Source: Weeksellaceae bacterium (GTDB lineage: Bacteria; Bacteroidota; Bacteroidia; Flavobacteriales; Weeksellaceae). From it: a DNA stretch of 64,000 nucleotides. Each line of letters starts with the position of its first letter. Position 1 is the first letter of the stretch. The notes beneath the pieces were generated by a model, which did not search any database, was not told the origin of the DNA, and was given only the letters and a program-made list of their open reading frames with translations. Position numbers and translations under genes: made by a program. This document shows positions 41,352 to 49,903 of this stretch, piece after piece. The stretch lies in NCBI GenBank assembly GCA_022013695.1, contig JAKLPS010000017.1, positions 1-64,000 on the forward strand, given 5' to 3'.

Positions 41352-43969
41352 TATAAACTTTTCAGTTTTTCTTCCAATAATAGAATTTTATCCTGAGCGT
41401 CTTTTTGTTTCTTGCGCTCGATGGCTACGACTTCCGGTTTGGCATTGGCCACAAATTTTTCGTTCGAGAGTTTTTTATCCACCGAGATCAAAAAGCCTTT
41501 CAGATATTTAATTTCTTCTTCGGTTTTGATTTTTTCTTCGGCAAGGTCAAGGTTTTCGCTTAGCGGAATTGAGAACTCGTTGGAACCAACTAAGAATGTG
41601 AAGCTTGGTTGATCGGTTTTTTGTCCAAAATGAATGTTTGAAATATGGGCTAATTTCTGAATGACTTCGGCATCTTTGAGTGACGCTGCATTCGTGAAAA
41701 CTTCTACAGATTCTCTTGGAGAAATTCCTTTGGATTGACGATAATTCCTAACACCGGAGATCACTTCCTTAGCAAAATCGAAATCTTTGATGGTTTGTTC
41801 GTTATAACTTTCAGATTTTTTCTGTTGCGTGATGATCAGCGCTTCATCAATCTTTCTATCGGCAATCGACTGCCACAGTTCCTCGGAGAGGAAAGGCATA
41901 AATGGATGCAACAGCTTCATCAATTCCTCAAAATAAGCAATCGTTTTTTGATAAACCTCTTCGCTGATTGCTTCGCCAAAATTGGGTTTTATCGCTTCCA
42001 AATACCAAGCGCAGAAATCGTCCCAGATGAGTTTGTAAACCAAATGCAAAGCATCTGAAATCCTAAATTTCGAGAACTGATCCTCTATTTCGGCAATGGT
42101 TTTGTTCAGTTGTTCGCCGAACCATTCGATGGTTTCGATATCGTGTTTCTGCGCTTTGATAGATTCATCGCGGTTCCAACCTTGGATTAGTTTGTAGGCA
42201 TTCCAAATTTTTGTGGCAAAATTGCGTCCTTGCAGCATCAAATCTTCGTCAAACAAAAGATCATTTCCTGCAGCCGAACTCATCAAACTACCTACCCGAA
42301 CACCGTCGGCACCATATTTTTCAATCAGATCGATCGGATCTGGCGAGTTTCCCAGTTGTTTGGACATTTTCCGTCTTTGCTTATCGCGCACGATTCCTGT
42401 AAAATAGACATTTTTGAAAGGCACTTCTTTTCGATATTCCAATCCTGCCATAATCATTCGGGCCACCCAGAAAAAGATGATATCCGGTCCGGTTACAAGA
42501 TCCGAGGTCGGATAATAATAATTGATGTCTTTATTTTCGGGCTCGAGGATGCCTTCGAAAACCGAGATGGGCCACAGCCAGGATGAAAACCAAGTATCCA
42601 GCACGTCTTCATCCTGTTTTAGGTCAGAAGCCTGCAGTTGGGAATTGGAAGTTTTTTCTCGTGCTAATTTTACCGCATCTTCGATATTTTCAGCTACAAC
42701 AAATTCATTTTCGCCCGTTCCATAATAGAAAGCCGGAATCTGCTGTCCCCACCAGAGCTGGCGCGAGATATTCCAATCGTGAACGTTCTCCATCCAGTGG
42801 CGATAGGTATTTTTGAATTTCTCCGGATGGAATTTAATGGTATCATCCAACACAACATCCAGAGCGGATTTTGCCAATTCTGACATTTTGAGAAACCATT
42901 GGACGGATATTTTTGGTTCGATCACGGCACCAGTTCTTTCAGAAGTTCCCACTTTGTTCACATAATCTTCTGCCTTTAGCAGCAGTTCTCTTTCCTGCAG
43001 TTCTTTCGCAATTTCTTTCCTTACGGCGAACCTGTCTTTGCCCTGATAATGCATTCCGTGCTCGTTGAGAATGGCATGGTTGTCCATAGAATCGATGATG
43101 GGCAGATTGTGCTTTTGCCCGATTTCGTAGTCATTGATGTCGTGGGCAGGTGTGATTTTCAAGGCGCCAGTACCAAATTCTATATCCACATAATCGTCCT
43201 CGATAATGGGCACGACTCTGTTGACAATCGGAACGATGACATTTTTACCTTTCAGATGATGATATCGCTCGTCGTTGGGATTGACGCACACTGCGACATC
43301 TCCGAAGATGGTTTCTGGCCGTGTGGTTGCCACGGTGATAAATTCCTCCGTTCCTTCAATTATATATTTCAGATAAAATAATTTTCCGTTTTGCTCTTTG
43401 AAGACCACTTCTTCGTCCGAAATATTGGTTTGCGCTTCCGGATCCCAGTTCACCACTTTGTGATCGCGATAGATCAATCCTTTGTTGTAAAGATCAACAA
43501 AAACCTTGATGACGGATTTCGAGAGATTCTCCTCCATCGTAAATCTAGTTCTGTCCCAATCGCAGGAGCAGCCTAATTTTTTCAGTTGATCTAGGATGGT
43601 TCCGCCATATTTTTCTTTCCACTCCCAGGCGTGCTTTAGGAATTCTTCTCTTGTAATGTCTTTTTTGCTGATGCCTTCTGCCCTAAGTTTGGCGACTACT
43701 TTGGCTTCCGTTGCAATGGAAGCGTGATCCGTTCCGGGAACCCAGCACGCATTGAAGCCCTGCATTCTGGCTCTTCTTACCAAAACATCCTGAATCGTGT
43801 TGTTGAGCATATGTCCCATGTGCAGAATTCCGGTTACATTTGGCGGCGGAATCACAATGGTGTACGGCGGTCTGTCGTCTGGCTCCGAATGAAAAAATTT
43901 GTTCTTCAACCAGAAGTCATACCATTTCTTTTCGGTTGCTTGTGGCCTATATTTGTCTGCGATCTGCAT
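41351..43969 (-). CDS. valS: valyl-tRNA synthetase
   Basis: An 872-residue class I aminoacyl-tRNA synthetase charging tRNA-Val. The HIGH motif is PPNVTGILHMGHMLN. The KMSKS loop is RRKMSKQLGNSPDP, with Gln in place of the last Ser. The editing domain and a C-terminal coiled coil (EEKIKTEEEIKYLKG, KKQKDAQDKILLLEEKLKSL) are present, the normal architecture and length. The start fits (MQIADKYRPQATEKKWYDFW). The promoter box is at 44000. Confidence 0.96.
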   Translation of the reverse strand: MQIADKYRPQATEKKWYDFWLKNKFFHSEPDDRPPYTIVIPPPNVTGILHMGHMLNNTIQDVLVRRARMQGFNACWVPGTDHASIATEAKVVAKLRAEGISKKDITREEFLKHAWEWKEKYGGTILDQLKKLGCSCDWDRTRFTMEENLSKSVIKVFVDLYNKGLIYRDHKVVNWDPEAQTNISDEEVVFKEQNGKLFYLKYIIEGTEEFITVATTRPETIFGDVAVCVNPNDERYHHLKGKNVIVPIVNRVVPIIEDDYVDIEFGTGALKITPAHDINDYEIGQKHNLPIIDSMDNHAILNEHGMHYQGKDRFAVRKEIAKELQERELLLKAEDYVNKVGTSERTGAVIEPKISVQWFLKMSELAKSALDVVLDDTIKFHPEKFKNTYRHWMENVHDWNISRQLWWGQQIPAFYYGTGENEFVVAENIEDAVKLAREKTSNSQLQASDLKQDEDVLDTWFSSWLWPISVFEGILEPENKDINYYYPTSDLVTGPDIIFFWVARMIMAGLEYRKEVPFKNVYFTGIVRDKQRRKMSKQLGNSPDPIDLIEKYGADGVRVGSLMSSAAGNDLLFDEDLMLQGRNFATKIWNAYKLIQGWNRDESIKAQKHDIETIEWFGEQLNKTIAEIEDQFSKFRISDALHLVYKLIWDDFCAWYLEAIKPNFGEAISEEVYQKTIAYFEELMKLLHPFMPFLSEELWQSIADRKIDEALIITQQKKSESYNEQTIKDFDFAKEVISGVRNYRQSKGISPRESVEVFTNAASLKDAEVIQKLAHISNIHFGQKTDQPSFTFLVGSNEFSIPLSENLDLAEEKIKTEEEIKYLKGFLISVDKKLSNEKFVANAKPEVVAIERKKQKDAQDKILLLEEKLKSL

Positions 43970-43999
43970 TTTTTTATGTTATTTTCGACTTTTAATTTG

Positions 44000-44007
44000 C
44001 AAAAATA
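44000..44007 (-). promoter_or_regulatory. promoter -7 box TATTTTTG for valS
   Basis: On the minus strand TATTTTTG matches TAnnTTTG, 30 bp upstream of the valS ATG. Confidence 0.55.
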
Positions 44008-44049
44008 AGATAATGAAAAAAAATTCACATCACGTATTCAATTTATTTA

Positions 44050-44057
44050 TAACTTTG
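44050..44057 (+). promoter_or_regulatory. promoter -7 box TAACTTTG for the DUF1573 gene
   Basis: It matches TAnnTTTG, 31 bp before ATG 44089, divergent from the valS promoter 43 bp away. Confidence 0.6.
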
Positions 44058-44088
44058 TTCTTCAAAATTTAATTAAAACAAAAAAAAT

Positions 44089-44586
44089 ATGAAAAAAATT
44101 CTTGCAGGATTTTTGATGACAGGTGCCATCGCTTTTGCATCTTCTCAAACCATCTCATTTGACAAAACAACTTTTGATTATGGAAATGTAAAAGCTGGCG
44201 CAGACGGTCATAGATTTTTCACGGTAAAAAACACAGGTGACAAACCTCTGATTATCAGCGAGGTCAAACCTTCTTGCGGATGTACAACGCCCGAGTGGAG
44301 CAAAGATCCCATCTTACCGGGAAAAACGGCTCAAATCAAAGTGGGCTACAACACAGGCATCAAGGGTGTTTTCAACAAACTAATTGAAGTATATTCTAAC
44401 GATCCCGCCAACAACAGATCTGTGCTGTACATCAAAGGGACTGTAGAAGATGTTCCTGCAGCAACTGCTTCTCAGAATGCGACAATGACCGTTACGCCAG
44501 CGGCATCGGCAAAAGCGCAAGCGATGCCAACCAGCAAAGCGGCTGCAAAAAAAGCTGTTAAAACTGCAGAACCTGTTACTAAATAA
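44089..44586 (+). CDS. DUF1573 domain-containing secreted protein
   Basis: A 165-residue exported protein: signal peptide (ILAGFLMTGAIAFASS), then an immunoglobulin-like DUF1573 domain with FDYGNVKAGADGHRFFTVKN, PLIISEVKPSCGCTTPEWSK and KVGYNTGIKGVFNKLIEVYS. The conserved SCGCT Cys pair is present. The last ~50 residues are an Ala/Thr/Lys-rich low-complexity tail. DUF1573 proteins are abundant in Bacteroidota and of unknown role. Monocistronic. Confidence 0.87.
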   Translation: MKKILAGFLMTGAIAFASSQTISFDKTTFDYGNVKAGADGHRFFTVKNTGDKPLIISEVKPSCGCTTPEWSKDPILPGKTAQIKVGYNTGIKGVFNKLIEVYSNDPANNRSVLYIKGTVEDVPAATASQNATMTVTPAASAKAQAMPTSKAAAKKAVKTAEPVTK

Positions 44587-44608
44587 GTAACTCATCAAAA
44601 TAATTTAT

Positions 44609-44638
44609 AAACCGTTCCTCTTTTGGAGCGGTTTTTTT
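44609..44638 (+). terminator. terminator after the DUF1573 gene
   Basis: AAACCGTTCC (44609-44618) / GGAGCGGTTT (44625-44634), one G-T pair, followed by a T run. Confidence 0.85.
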
Positions 44639-44661
44639 ATTTTTACAACAAATCAAATAGT

Positions 44662-45540
44662 ATGGAATATAATTTCTCAGACGATTTCTTAATTAATAAC
44701 AAATCAAAATTCCAAATCAAAAAAGCTGACACCAAATACGAAGGCAGCATCAGCAAAGATGTAGGATCTGAAATGTTGATAACCGAAAAAGAAAAACTGA
44801 GCCTGCTGCAAGAAAAATTATATGCGGACGGAAGCCAATCTTTGCTAATCATCATCCAAGCGATGGATGCTGCGGGCAAAGACAGTTTGATCGAACACGT
44901 TTTCGGAGGCGTGAATCCGCAGGGTTGTGAAGTGACGAGTTTCAAAACGCCGAGTGCAGAAGAATATTCCCACGATTTCCTTAGGAGACATTCTTTGGCC
45001 TTGCCAGCGAAAGGAAAGATTGGAATTTTTAACCGTTCTCATTACGAAAGTGTCCTGGTTTGCAAAGTACATCCGGAATATAACCTCAACGAGAAGACCT
45101 GGAAAGATGTGAAGCAGTTTGATGAACAATTCTGGGAAAACCGATACGAAAGCATCCGAAATTTTGAAAAACATTTGTCTAATAACGGTACGAAAATCAT
45201 CAAAATCTTCCTGAATGTCTCAAAAGAAGAGCAAAAAAATAGATTTTTCGACAGAATAAAAGAGGATTACAAAAATTGGAAGTTCTCTCCGGCTGATGTT
45301 GTGGAACGCGGCTTTTGGGAAGATTATATGATGGCTTACGAGCGGGCCATCAATGAAACATCTGCCGACTATGCGCCTTGGTTTGTAATTCCGGCCGATC
45401 AAAAATGGTTTTCCAGAGTTGCTGCAATTCAGATTATTAATAAGCATTTGGAAGCAATGAATCTTCAGTTCCCGCCACTTTCGGAAAAAGAAAAAAGCGC
45501 ATTGCTAGAATCTAAAGCTAAATTGGAAAGCGAAATATAA
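44662..45540 (+). CDS. ppk2: polyphosphate kinase 2 family protein
   Basis: A 292-residue PPK2, which transfers phosphate between polyphosphate and nucleotides. The start at ATG 44662 avoids an upstream frame that overlaps the preceding terminator. Walker A-like QAMDAAGKDSLIEHVFGG (67-83), lid FNRSHYESVLV (123-133), and VVERGFWEDYMMAYERAIN are all conserved. It belongs by pattern to the short, single-domain enzymes that phosphorylate NMP or NDP. The subclass cannot be set by eye. Confidence 0.9.
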   Translation: MEYNFSDDFLINNKSKFQIKKADTKYEGSISKDVGSEMLITEKEKLSLLQEKLYADGSQSLLIIIQAMDAAGKDSLIEHVFGGVNPQGCEVTSFKTPSAEEYSHDFLRRHSLALPAKGKIGIFNRSHYESVLVCKVHPEYNLNEKTWKDVKQFDEQFWENRYESIRNFEKHLSNNGTKIIKIFLNVSKEEQKNRFFDRIKEDYKNWKFSPADVVERGFWEDYMMAYERAINETSADYAPWFVIPADQKWFSRVAAIQIINKHLEAMNLQFPPLSEKEKSALLESKAKLESEI

Positions 45541-45578
45541 GCAATTCTTAAAATCAGCTGTTACAGCCATCATACTCT

Positions 45579-45612
45579 ACCCTTTCAAATTCTTTGATTC
45601 TGAAAGGGTTTT
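45579..45612 (+). terminator. possible terminator after ppk2
   Basis: ACCCTTTCA (45579-45587) / TGAAAGGGT (45601-45609), 13-base loop, with only a short T tract after it. Confidence 0.5.
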
Positions 45613-45642
45613 CGCAATGAATTATAAACCATAAACTAAGTT

Positions 45643-46992
45643 ATGTCTGAATTATACTTATTTCTCGGAATTTTGATTGGTGGATTTTTAGTTTTCATAC
45701 TAATGAAGGCCACTTCCGTAAGCAAAAAAACCTTCGATGAAGCCCATCAAAACTTGATTCGCCTGCACGAAAACGAACTTAATGATCAGCAGAAAATTGA
45801 GGATCTTAAAACTTTGAATCTTGAATTAGCGAAAGAAATTTCATCAATCCAAAAAAACAAAGAAGAATTGCTTTCGGCCAATGCAACTTTATTTGCGAAT
45901 TATAAAAACATGCAAGAAAATCTTGAAAAGCAAAAAGAAGATTTTGTAAAACTTCAGGAAACCTCGCGCCTCCAATTTGAGAAAACAGCCAATCAGATTT
46001 TGGACGAAAAATCGCAAAAATTTACGCAACTCAATCAAAATCAGCTCAAACTGATTTTGGAACCTTTTCAGGAAAAAATCAATGAGCTGAAAAATACCGT
46101 CAACGAAACTTACGACAAAGAATCCAAAGAACGGTTCTCACTCGGCGAAAAAGTCCGCGAGCTGAAAGACCTGAACCAACAAATTTCCGAAGATGCAAAA
46201 AAGCTGACCCGAGCTTTGAAAGGCGAAAGTAAAACGCAGGGAAACTGGGGCGAAATGATTTTGGAAAGCATTCTGGAAAAATCTGGTCTCCGGAAAAATC
46301 AGGAATATTTTATGGAGCACGAACTCCGTGATGAGAACAACAAAGCCATCTTCTCTGAGTTTTCTGGTAAAAAAATGCGTCCGGATGCGGTTGTGAAATA
46401 TCCCGATAACCGCAACGTCATCATCGACAGCAAAGTTTCTCTGACGGCTTTTGTAGAAATGACCGATGAGTCAGATCCCGAGGTTTTCGCCAGCAAACAG
46501 CGTCAACATCTGCAGTCTGTGAAAAACCATATCATGCAGTTGAGCCAGAAAGCGTATGACGATTTTGATAAATCTCTGGATTTTGTGATGATGTTTGTCC
46601 CCAGTGAAGCGGCGTATATGGCGGCTTTGCAAACGGATCCTAACCTTTGGAATTTTGCCTACGACAAAAGAATTTTGTTGCTAAGTCCCACTAATCTGAT
46701 CACTTCTTTGAAGTTGATTGAGGACTTGTGGAAACGCGAACATCAAAACCGGAATGCGATGGATATTGCGGATAGGGGTGCGAAATTATATGACAAATTT
46801 GTTGGATTTGTAGAAAATCTGGAACGCATTGGGAAGAATATCGATCAGGCAAAAAACTCTTATACGGATGCTTACAAGCAGCTAAGTTCCGGCAACGACA
46901 ATCTGATTGCTCAAACCCAGAAACTGAAAAATTTGGGCATCAAAAACAAAAAGAATCTTCCCTCAGGCTTAGAAAATGAAGATTTGTCCTAA
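45643..46992 (+). CDS. rmuC: DNA recombination protein RmuC
   Basis: A 449-residue RmuC: an N-terminal membrane helix (LYLFLGILIGGFLVFILM), a long coiled coil to about residue 190 (EDLKTLNLELAKEISSIQKN and following), then the RmuC nuclease-like domain with QGNWGEMILESILEKSGLRK, RPDAVVKYPDNRNVIIDSKV (Asp...DxK, PD-(D/E)XK-like) and DFVMMFVPSEAAYMAAL. It limits inversions or other rearrangements in E. coli. The protein is typical in length and order. Confidence 0.93.
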   Translation: MSELYLFLGILIGGFLVFILMKATSVSKKTFDEAHQNLIRLHENELNDQQKIEDLKTLNLELAKEISSIQKNKEELLSANATLFANYKNMQENLEKQKEDFVKLQETSRLQFEKTANQILDEKSQKFTQLNQNQLKLILEPFQEKINELKNTVNETYDKESKERFSLGEKVRELKDLNQQISEDAKKLTRALKGESKTQGNWGEMILESILEKSGLRKNQEYFMEHELRDENNKAIFSEFSGKKMRPDAVVKYPDNRNVIIDSKVSLTAFVEMTDESDPEVFASKQRQHLQSVKNHIMQLSQKAYDDFDKSLDFVMMFVPSEAAYMAALQTDPNLWNFAYDKRILLLSPTNLITSLKLIEDLWKREHQNRNAMDIADRGAKLYDKFVGFVENLERIGKNIDQAKNSYTDAYKQLSSGNDNLIAQTQKLKNLGIKNKKNLPSGLENEDLS

Positions 46993-47081
46993 AAATAAAG
47001 TTACTACACTAAACAATTGACGGATAATAAGATATACAAAAAAAATATCTCAAAATAACTCCAATTCCGGAAAAAATAGGA

Positions 47082-47089
47082 TAATTTTG
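47082..47089 (+). promoter_or_regulatory. possible promoter -7 box TAATTTTG for NHL gene 1
   Basis: It matches TAnnTTTG, 110 bp upstream of ATG 47200 in a 207-bp AT-rich gap that holds no gene. Confidence 0.4.
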
Positions 47090-47199
47090 AGGTTCATTTA
47101 ATTGCACAAAAATATTTTACATTTTTTGTTGAATGAAAATGAAAAATAGATTTTTTTTACCCCAACTATATTTTTAACTCTCTTAAAATTAACATATTT

Positions 47200-48489
47200 A
47201 TGAAAACAAGTACATTTTTAAAAAAGCAAGCCTTGTGGTTTGCCTTGCTGGTAGCAAGCAGTTTTTCTTTTGCGCAAGTAACCGTCAGCACATTCGCTGG
47301 AAGCACGCCAGGATATTTAGATGGTACGGGTACAGCAGCACAGTTCTATTATCCTTTTGGAGTAGCGACTGATGCCTCAGGGAATGTGTATGTCGCCGAT
47401 TATTATAATAGCAAAATACGAAAAATAACCGCCGCAGGTGTGGTGACCACTCTGGCAGGAAGTACAGGAGGCTACGCAGATGGGATAGGTACAGCAGCAA
47501 AGTTTTATTATCCTTATGGAATAGCGGTTGATGCCGGTGGGAATGTGTATGTCGCAGATTATGGTAATAATAGAATACGAAAAATCACGCCGACGGGTGT
47601 CGTAACTACTTTGGCTGGAAGCGCACAGGGTTATGCAGACGGAATAGGGACCGCAGCACAGTTTAGTTATCCCACCGGCGTTGCAGTTGACACTTCAGGG
47701 AATGTTTTTGTCGCAGATACTTTCAATAATAAAATACGAAAAATATCCTCCGCAGGTGTAGTGACGACTGTGGCGGGAAGTACCCAAGGCTATATAGACG
47801 GAACGGGTACCTTAGCACAGTTCTATAATCCTACTGGTATAGAGGTCGATGCCTCGGGCAATTTGTATGTGGCAGATTATGCTAATCATAAGATAAGAAA
47901 AGTCACGCCAGCGGGCGTGGTGACTACATTGGCAGGAAGCATAGCAGGTTACACAGATGGCGCGGGTACGGCAGCACAGTTTAACGCCCCAGCTGGAGTA
48001 GCGCTAGATACCTCCGGAAATGTTTATGTGGCAGACACTAATAACAATAAAATCCGAAAAATCAGTTCAACTGGTCTTGTTACTACCTTGGCTGGAAGTA
48101 CGCAAGGCTATGCCGACGGGATCGGCACGGCAGCACAGTTTAACATTCCAGCAGAAGTAGCGGTGGACCCATCAGGGATAATGTATATCACCGATTATTC
48201 TAATCACAAAATCCGAAAAATAACAGGTGCTTTTTTGAGCACAGCATCCCATAATACTTTAAAAGATCTAAAAGCTTATCCCAATCCTTCCAATGGCATT
48301 TTTGTGATACAAACAGATGGCAATGCGGCCGTAGAAGTATTTGACCCCACAGGAAAACAAATTTTCTCTCAAAAAGTAAATGGTCAAAATTCTACTATTG
48401 ACTTAAGCCAATATCCCGCCGGAATCTATTTAGCCAAAGTAACCACCGACAAAAAACAGAGTAAAACGGTTAAATTAGTTAAAAAATAA
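47200..48489 (+). CDS. NHL-repeat beta-propeller protein with T9SS sorting domain, copy 1
   Basis: A 429-residue secreted protein. The signal peptide is followed by VTVSTFAGSTPGY and six ~56-residue repeats of the form AGST-GY-DGTGTAAQF-PxGVAVDxSGNVYVADxxNxKIRKI-AGVVTT. These are NHL-type repeats expected to fold as a six-bladed propeller. A T9SS type A sorting domain ends the protein (LKAYPNPSNGIFVIQTDGN, AGIYLAKVTTD, TVKLVKK). Propellers of this kind can bind ligands or act as lyases; no catalytic residues are evident. It is the first of three tandem paralogues; blades 4-5 match blades 3-4 of copy 3. Confidence 0.92.
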   Translation: MKTSTFLKKQALWFALLVASSFSFAQVTVSTFAGSTPGYLDGTGTAAQFYYPFGVATDASGNVYVADYYNSKIRKITAAGVVTTLAGSTGGYADGIGTAAKFYYPYGIAVDAGGNVYVADYGNNRIRKITPTGVVTTLAGSAQGYADGIGTAAQFSYPTGVAVDTSGNVFVADTFNNKIRKISSAGVVTTVAGSTQGYIDGTGTLAQFYNPTGIEVDASGNLYVADYANHKIRKVTPAGVVTTLAGSIAGYTDGAGTAAQFNAPAGVALDTSGNVYVADTNNNKIRKISSTGLVTTLAGSTQGYADGIGTAAQFNIPAEVAVDPSGIMYITDYSNHKIRKITGAFLSTASHNTLKDLKAYPNPSNGIFVIQTDGNAAVEVFDPTGKQIFSQKVNGQNSTIDLSQYPAGIYLAKVTTDKKQSKTVKLVKK

Positions 48490-48559
48490 ATAAATTTTAG
48501 ATGAAATAAATTAACTTTCACAATCCTATTTTTACTAACCCTTAAATTTTAATTTTATT

Positions 48560-49855
48560 ATGAAAACAATGACCTCTTTAAAAAAGCAAGCCTTGTGGTT
48601 TGCCCTGCTTGTAGCAAGCAGTTTTTCTTTTGCGCAAGTAACGGTAAGCACATTGGCAGGAAGCACACAAGGCTATGCAGATGGTACCGGTACAGCAGCA
48701 CAGTTTAATTATCCTTATGGAGTAGCGACTGATGCCTCAGGGAATGTTTATGTAGCAGATGCTGCTAATTGGAAAATACGAAAAATAACGCCAGCTGGTG
48801 TCGTAACCACTTTTGCGGGAAGCACCAAAGGTTATGCAGACGGAACGGGTACAGCAGCAAAGTTTGATAGTCCACTTGGAGTAGCGGTAGATGCCTCTGG
48901 GAATGTCTATGTAACAGATAGTGAGATTAATATTATACGAAAAATAACGCCAGCAGGTGTGGTAACCACTTTGGCAGGGAGTACATTTTTTGGCTATGCT
49001 GACGGAACAGGTACAGCAGCACACTTTAGTCATACCTCTGGAGTAGCGGTTGATGTTTCTGGGAATGTGTATGTAGGAGACTTTAATAATTGTAGAATAC
49101 GAAAAATAACGCCGGCAGGTGTGGTGACCACTTTGGCAGGTGGTGGCCAAGGCTATGCTGACGGAACGGGTACGGCAGCAATGTTTAACTTTCCCACCGG
49201 AGTAGCGGTTGATACCTCTGGGAATGTGTATGTGGCAGATTATTCTAATCATAAAATACGAAAAATAACGCCGGCAGGTGTGGTAACCACTTTGGCAGGA
49301 AGCACACAAGGTGATGCTGACGGAACAGGTACGGCAGCACAGTTTAGTTATCCCACCGGAGTAGCGGTTGATGTTTCTGGGAATGTGTATGTAGCAGACT
49401 TTAATAATCATAGAATACGAAAAATATCGCCTCTAGGTGTGGTAACCACTTTGGCTGGAAGTACAAAAGGCTATGCTATTGACGGAATCGGTACAGCAGC
49501 ACAGTTTAATGATCCCTACGGAGTAGCGACTGATGCTTCTGGGAATGTCTATGTAACAGATAATGGTAATCACAAAATACGAAAAATAACAGGTGCTTTT
49601 TTGAGCACAGCATCCTATAATTCTTTAAAAAATCTCAAAGCCTATCCCAATCCTTCCAAGGGCATTTTTGTGATACAAACAGATGGCAATGCGGCCGTAG
49701 AAGTATTTGACTCCACAGGAAAACAAATTTTCTCTCAAAAAGTAAATGGTCAAAATTCTACTATTGACTTAAGCCAATATCCCGCTGGAATCTATTTAGC
49801 CAAAGTAACCACCGACAATAAACAGAGCAAAACTGTTAAGTTGATTAGGCAATAA
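48560..49855 (+). CDS. NHL-repeat beta-propeller protein with T9SS sorting domain, copy 2
   Basis: A 431-residue secreted paralogue with the same plan: signal peptide (LLVASSFSFAQ, shared with copy 1), six NHL repeats and a sorting tail nearly identical to that of copy 1. The blades differ from its neighbours: blade 3 has an extra residue (AGSTFFGYADG), blade 4 has AGGGQGYADG and blade 6 an insertion (GYAIDGIG). It lies 70 bp after copy 1. The high identity of the ends versus the divergence of the blades suggests gene conversion among the copies. Probably co-transcribed; no terminators are seen between them. Confidence 0.92.
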   Translation: MKTMTSLKKQALWFALLVASSFSFAQVTVSTLAGSTQGYADGTGTAAQFNYPYGVATDASGNVYVADAANWKIRKITPAGVVTTFAGSTKGYADGTGTAAKFDSPLGVAVDASGNVYVTDSEINIIRKITPAGVVTTLAGSTFFGYADGTGTAAHFSHTSGVAVDVSGNVYVGDFNNCRIRKITPAGVVTTLAGGGQGYADGTGTAAMFNFPTGVAVDTSGNVYVADYSNHKIRKITPAGVVTTLAGSTQGDADGTGTAAQFSYPTGVAVDVSGNVYVADFNNHRIRKISPLGVVTTLAGSTKGYAIDGIGTAAQFNDPYGVATDASGNVYVTDNGNHKIRKITGAFLSTASYNSLKNLKAYPNPSKGIFVIQTDGNAAVEVFDSTGKQIFSQKVNGQNSTIDLSQYPAGIYLAKVTTDNKQSKTVKLIRQ

Positions 49856-49903
49856 ATTTATTTCACAATCCAATTTTTTATAAACCCTTTAACTGAAATC
49901 ATT

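Noticed and set aside
41351-43969. valS KMSKQ as a damaged catalytic motif
   Set aside because: The last Ser of KMSKS is variable among class I synthetases; both lysines and the HMGH motif are intact.
48737-49411. Minus-strand Cys/His-rich frame with repeats
   Set aside because: It is the antisense shadow of the NHL repeats; its periodicity comes from the propeller blades on the plus strand.
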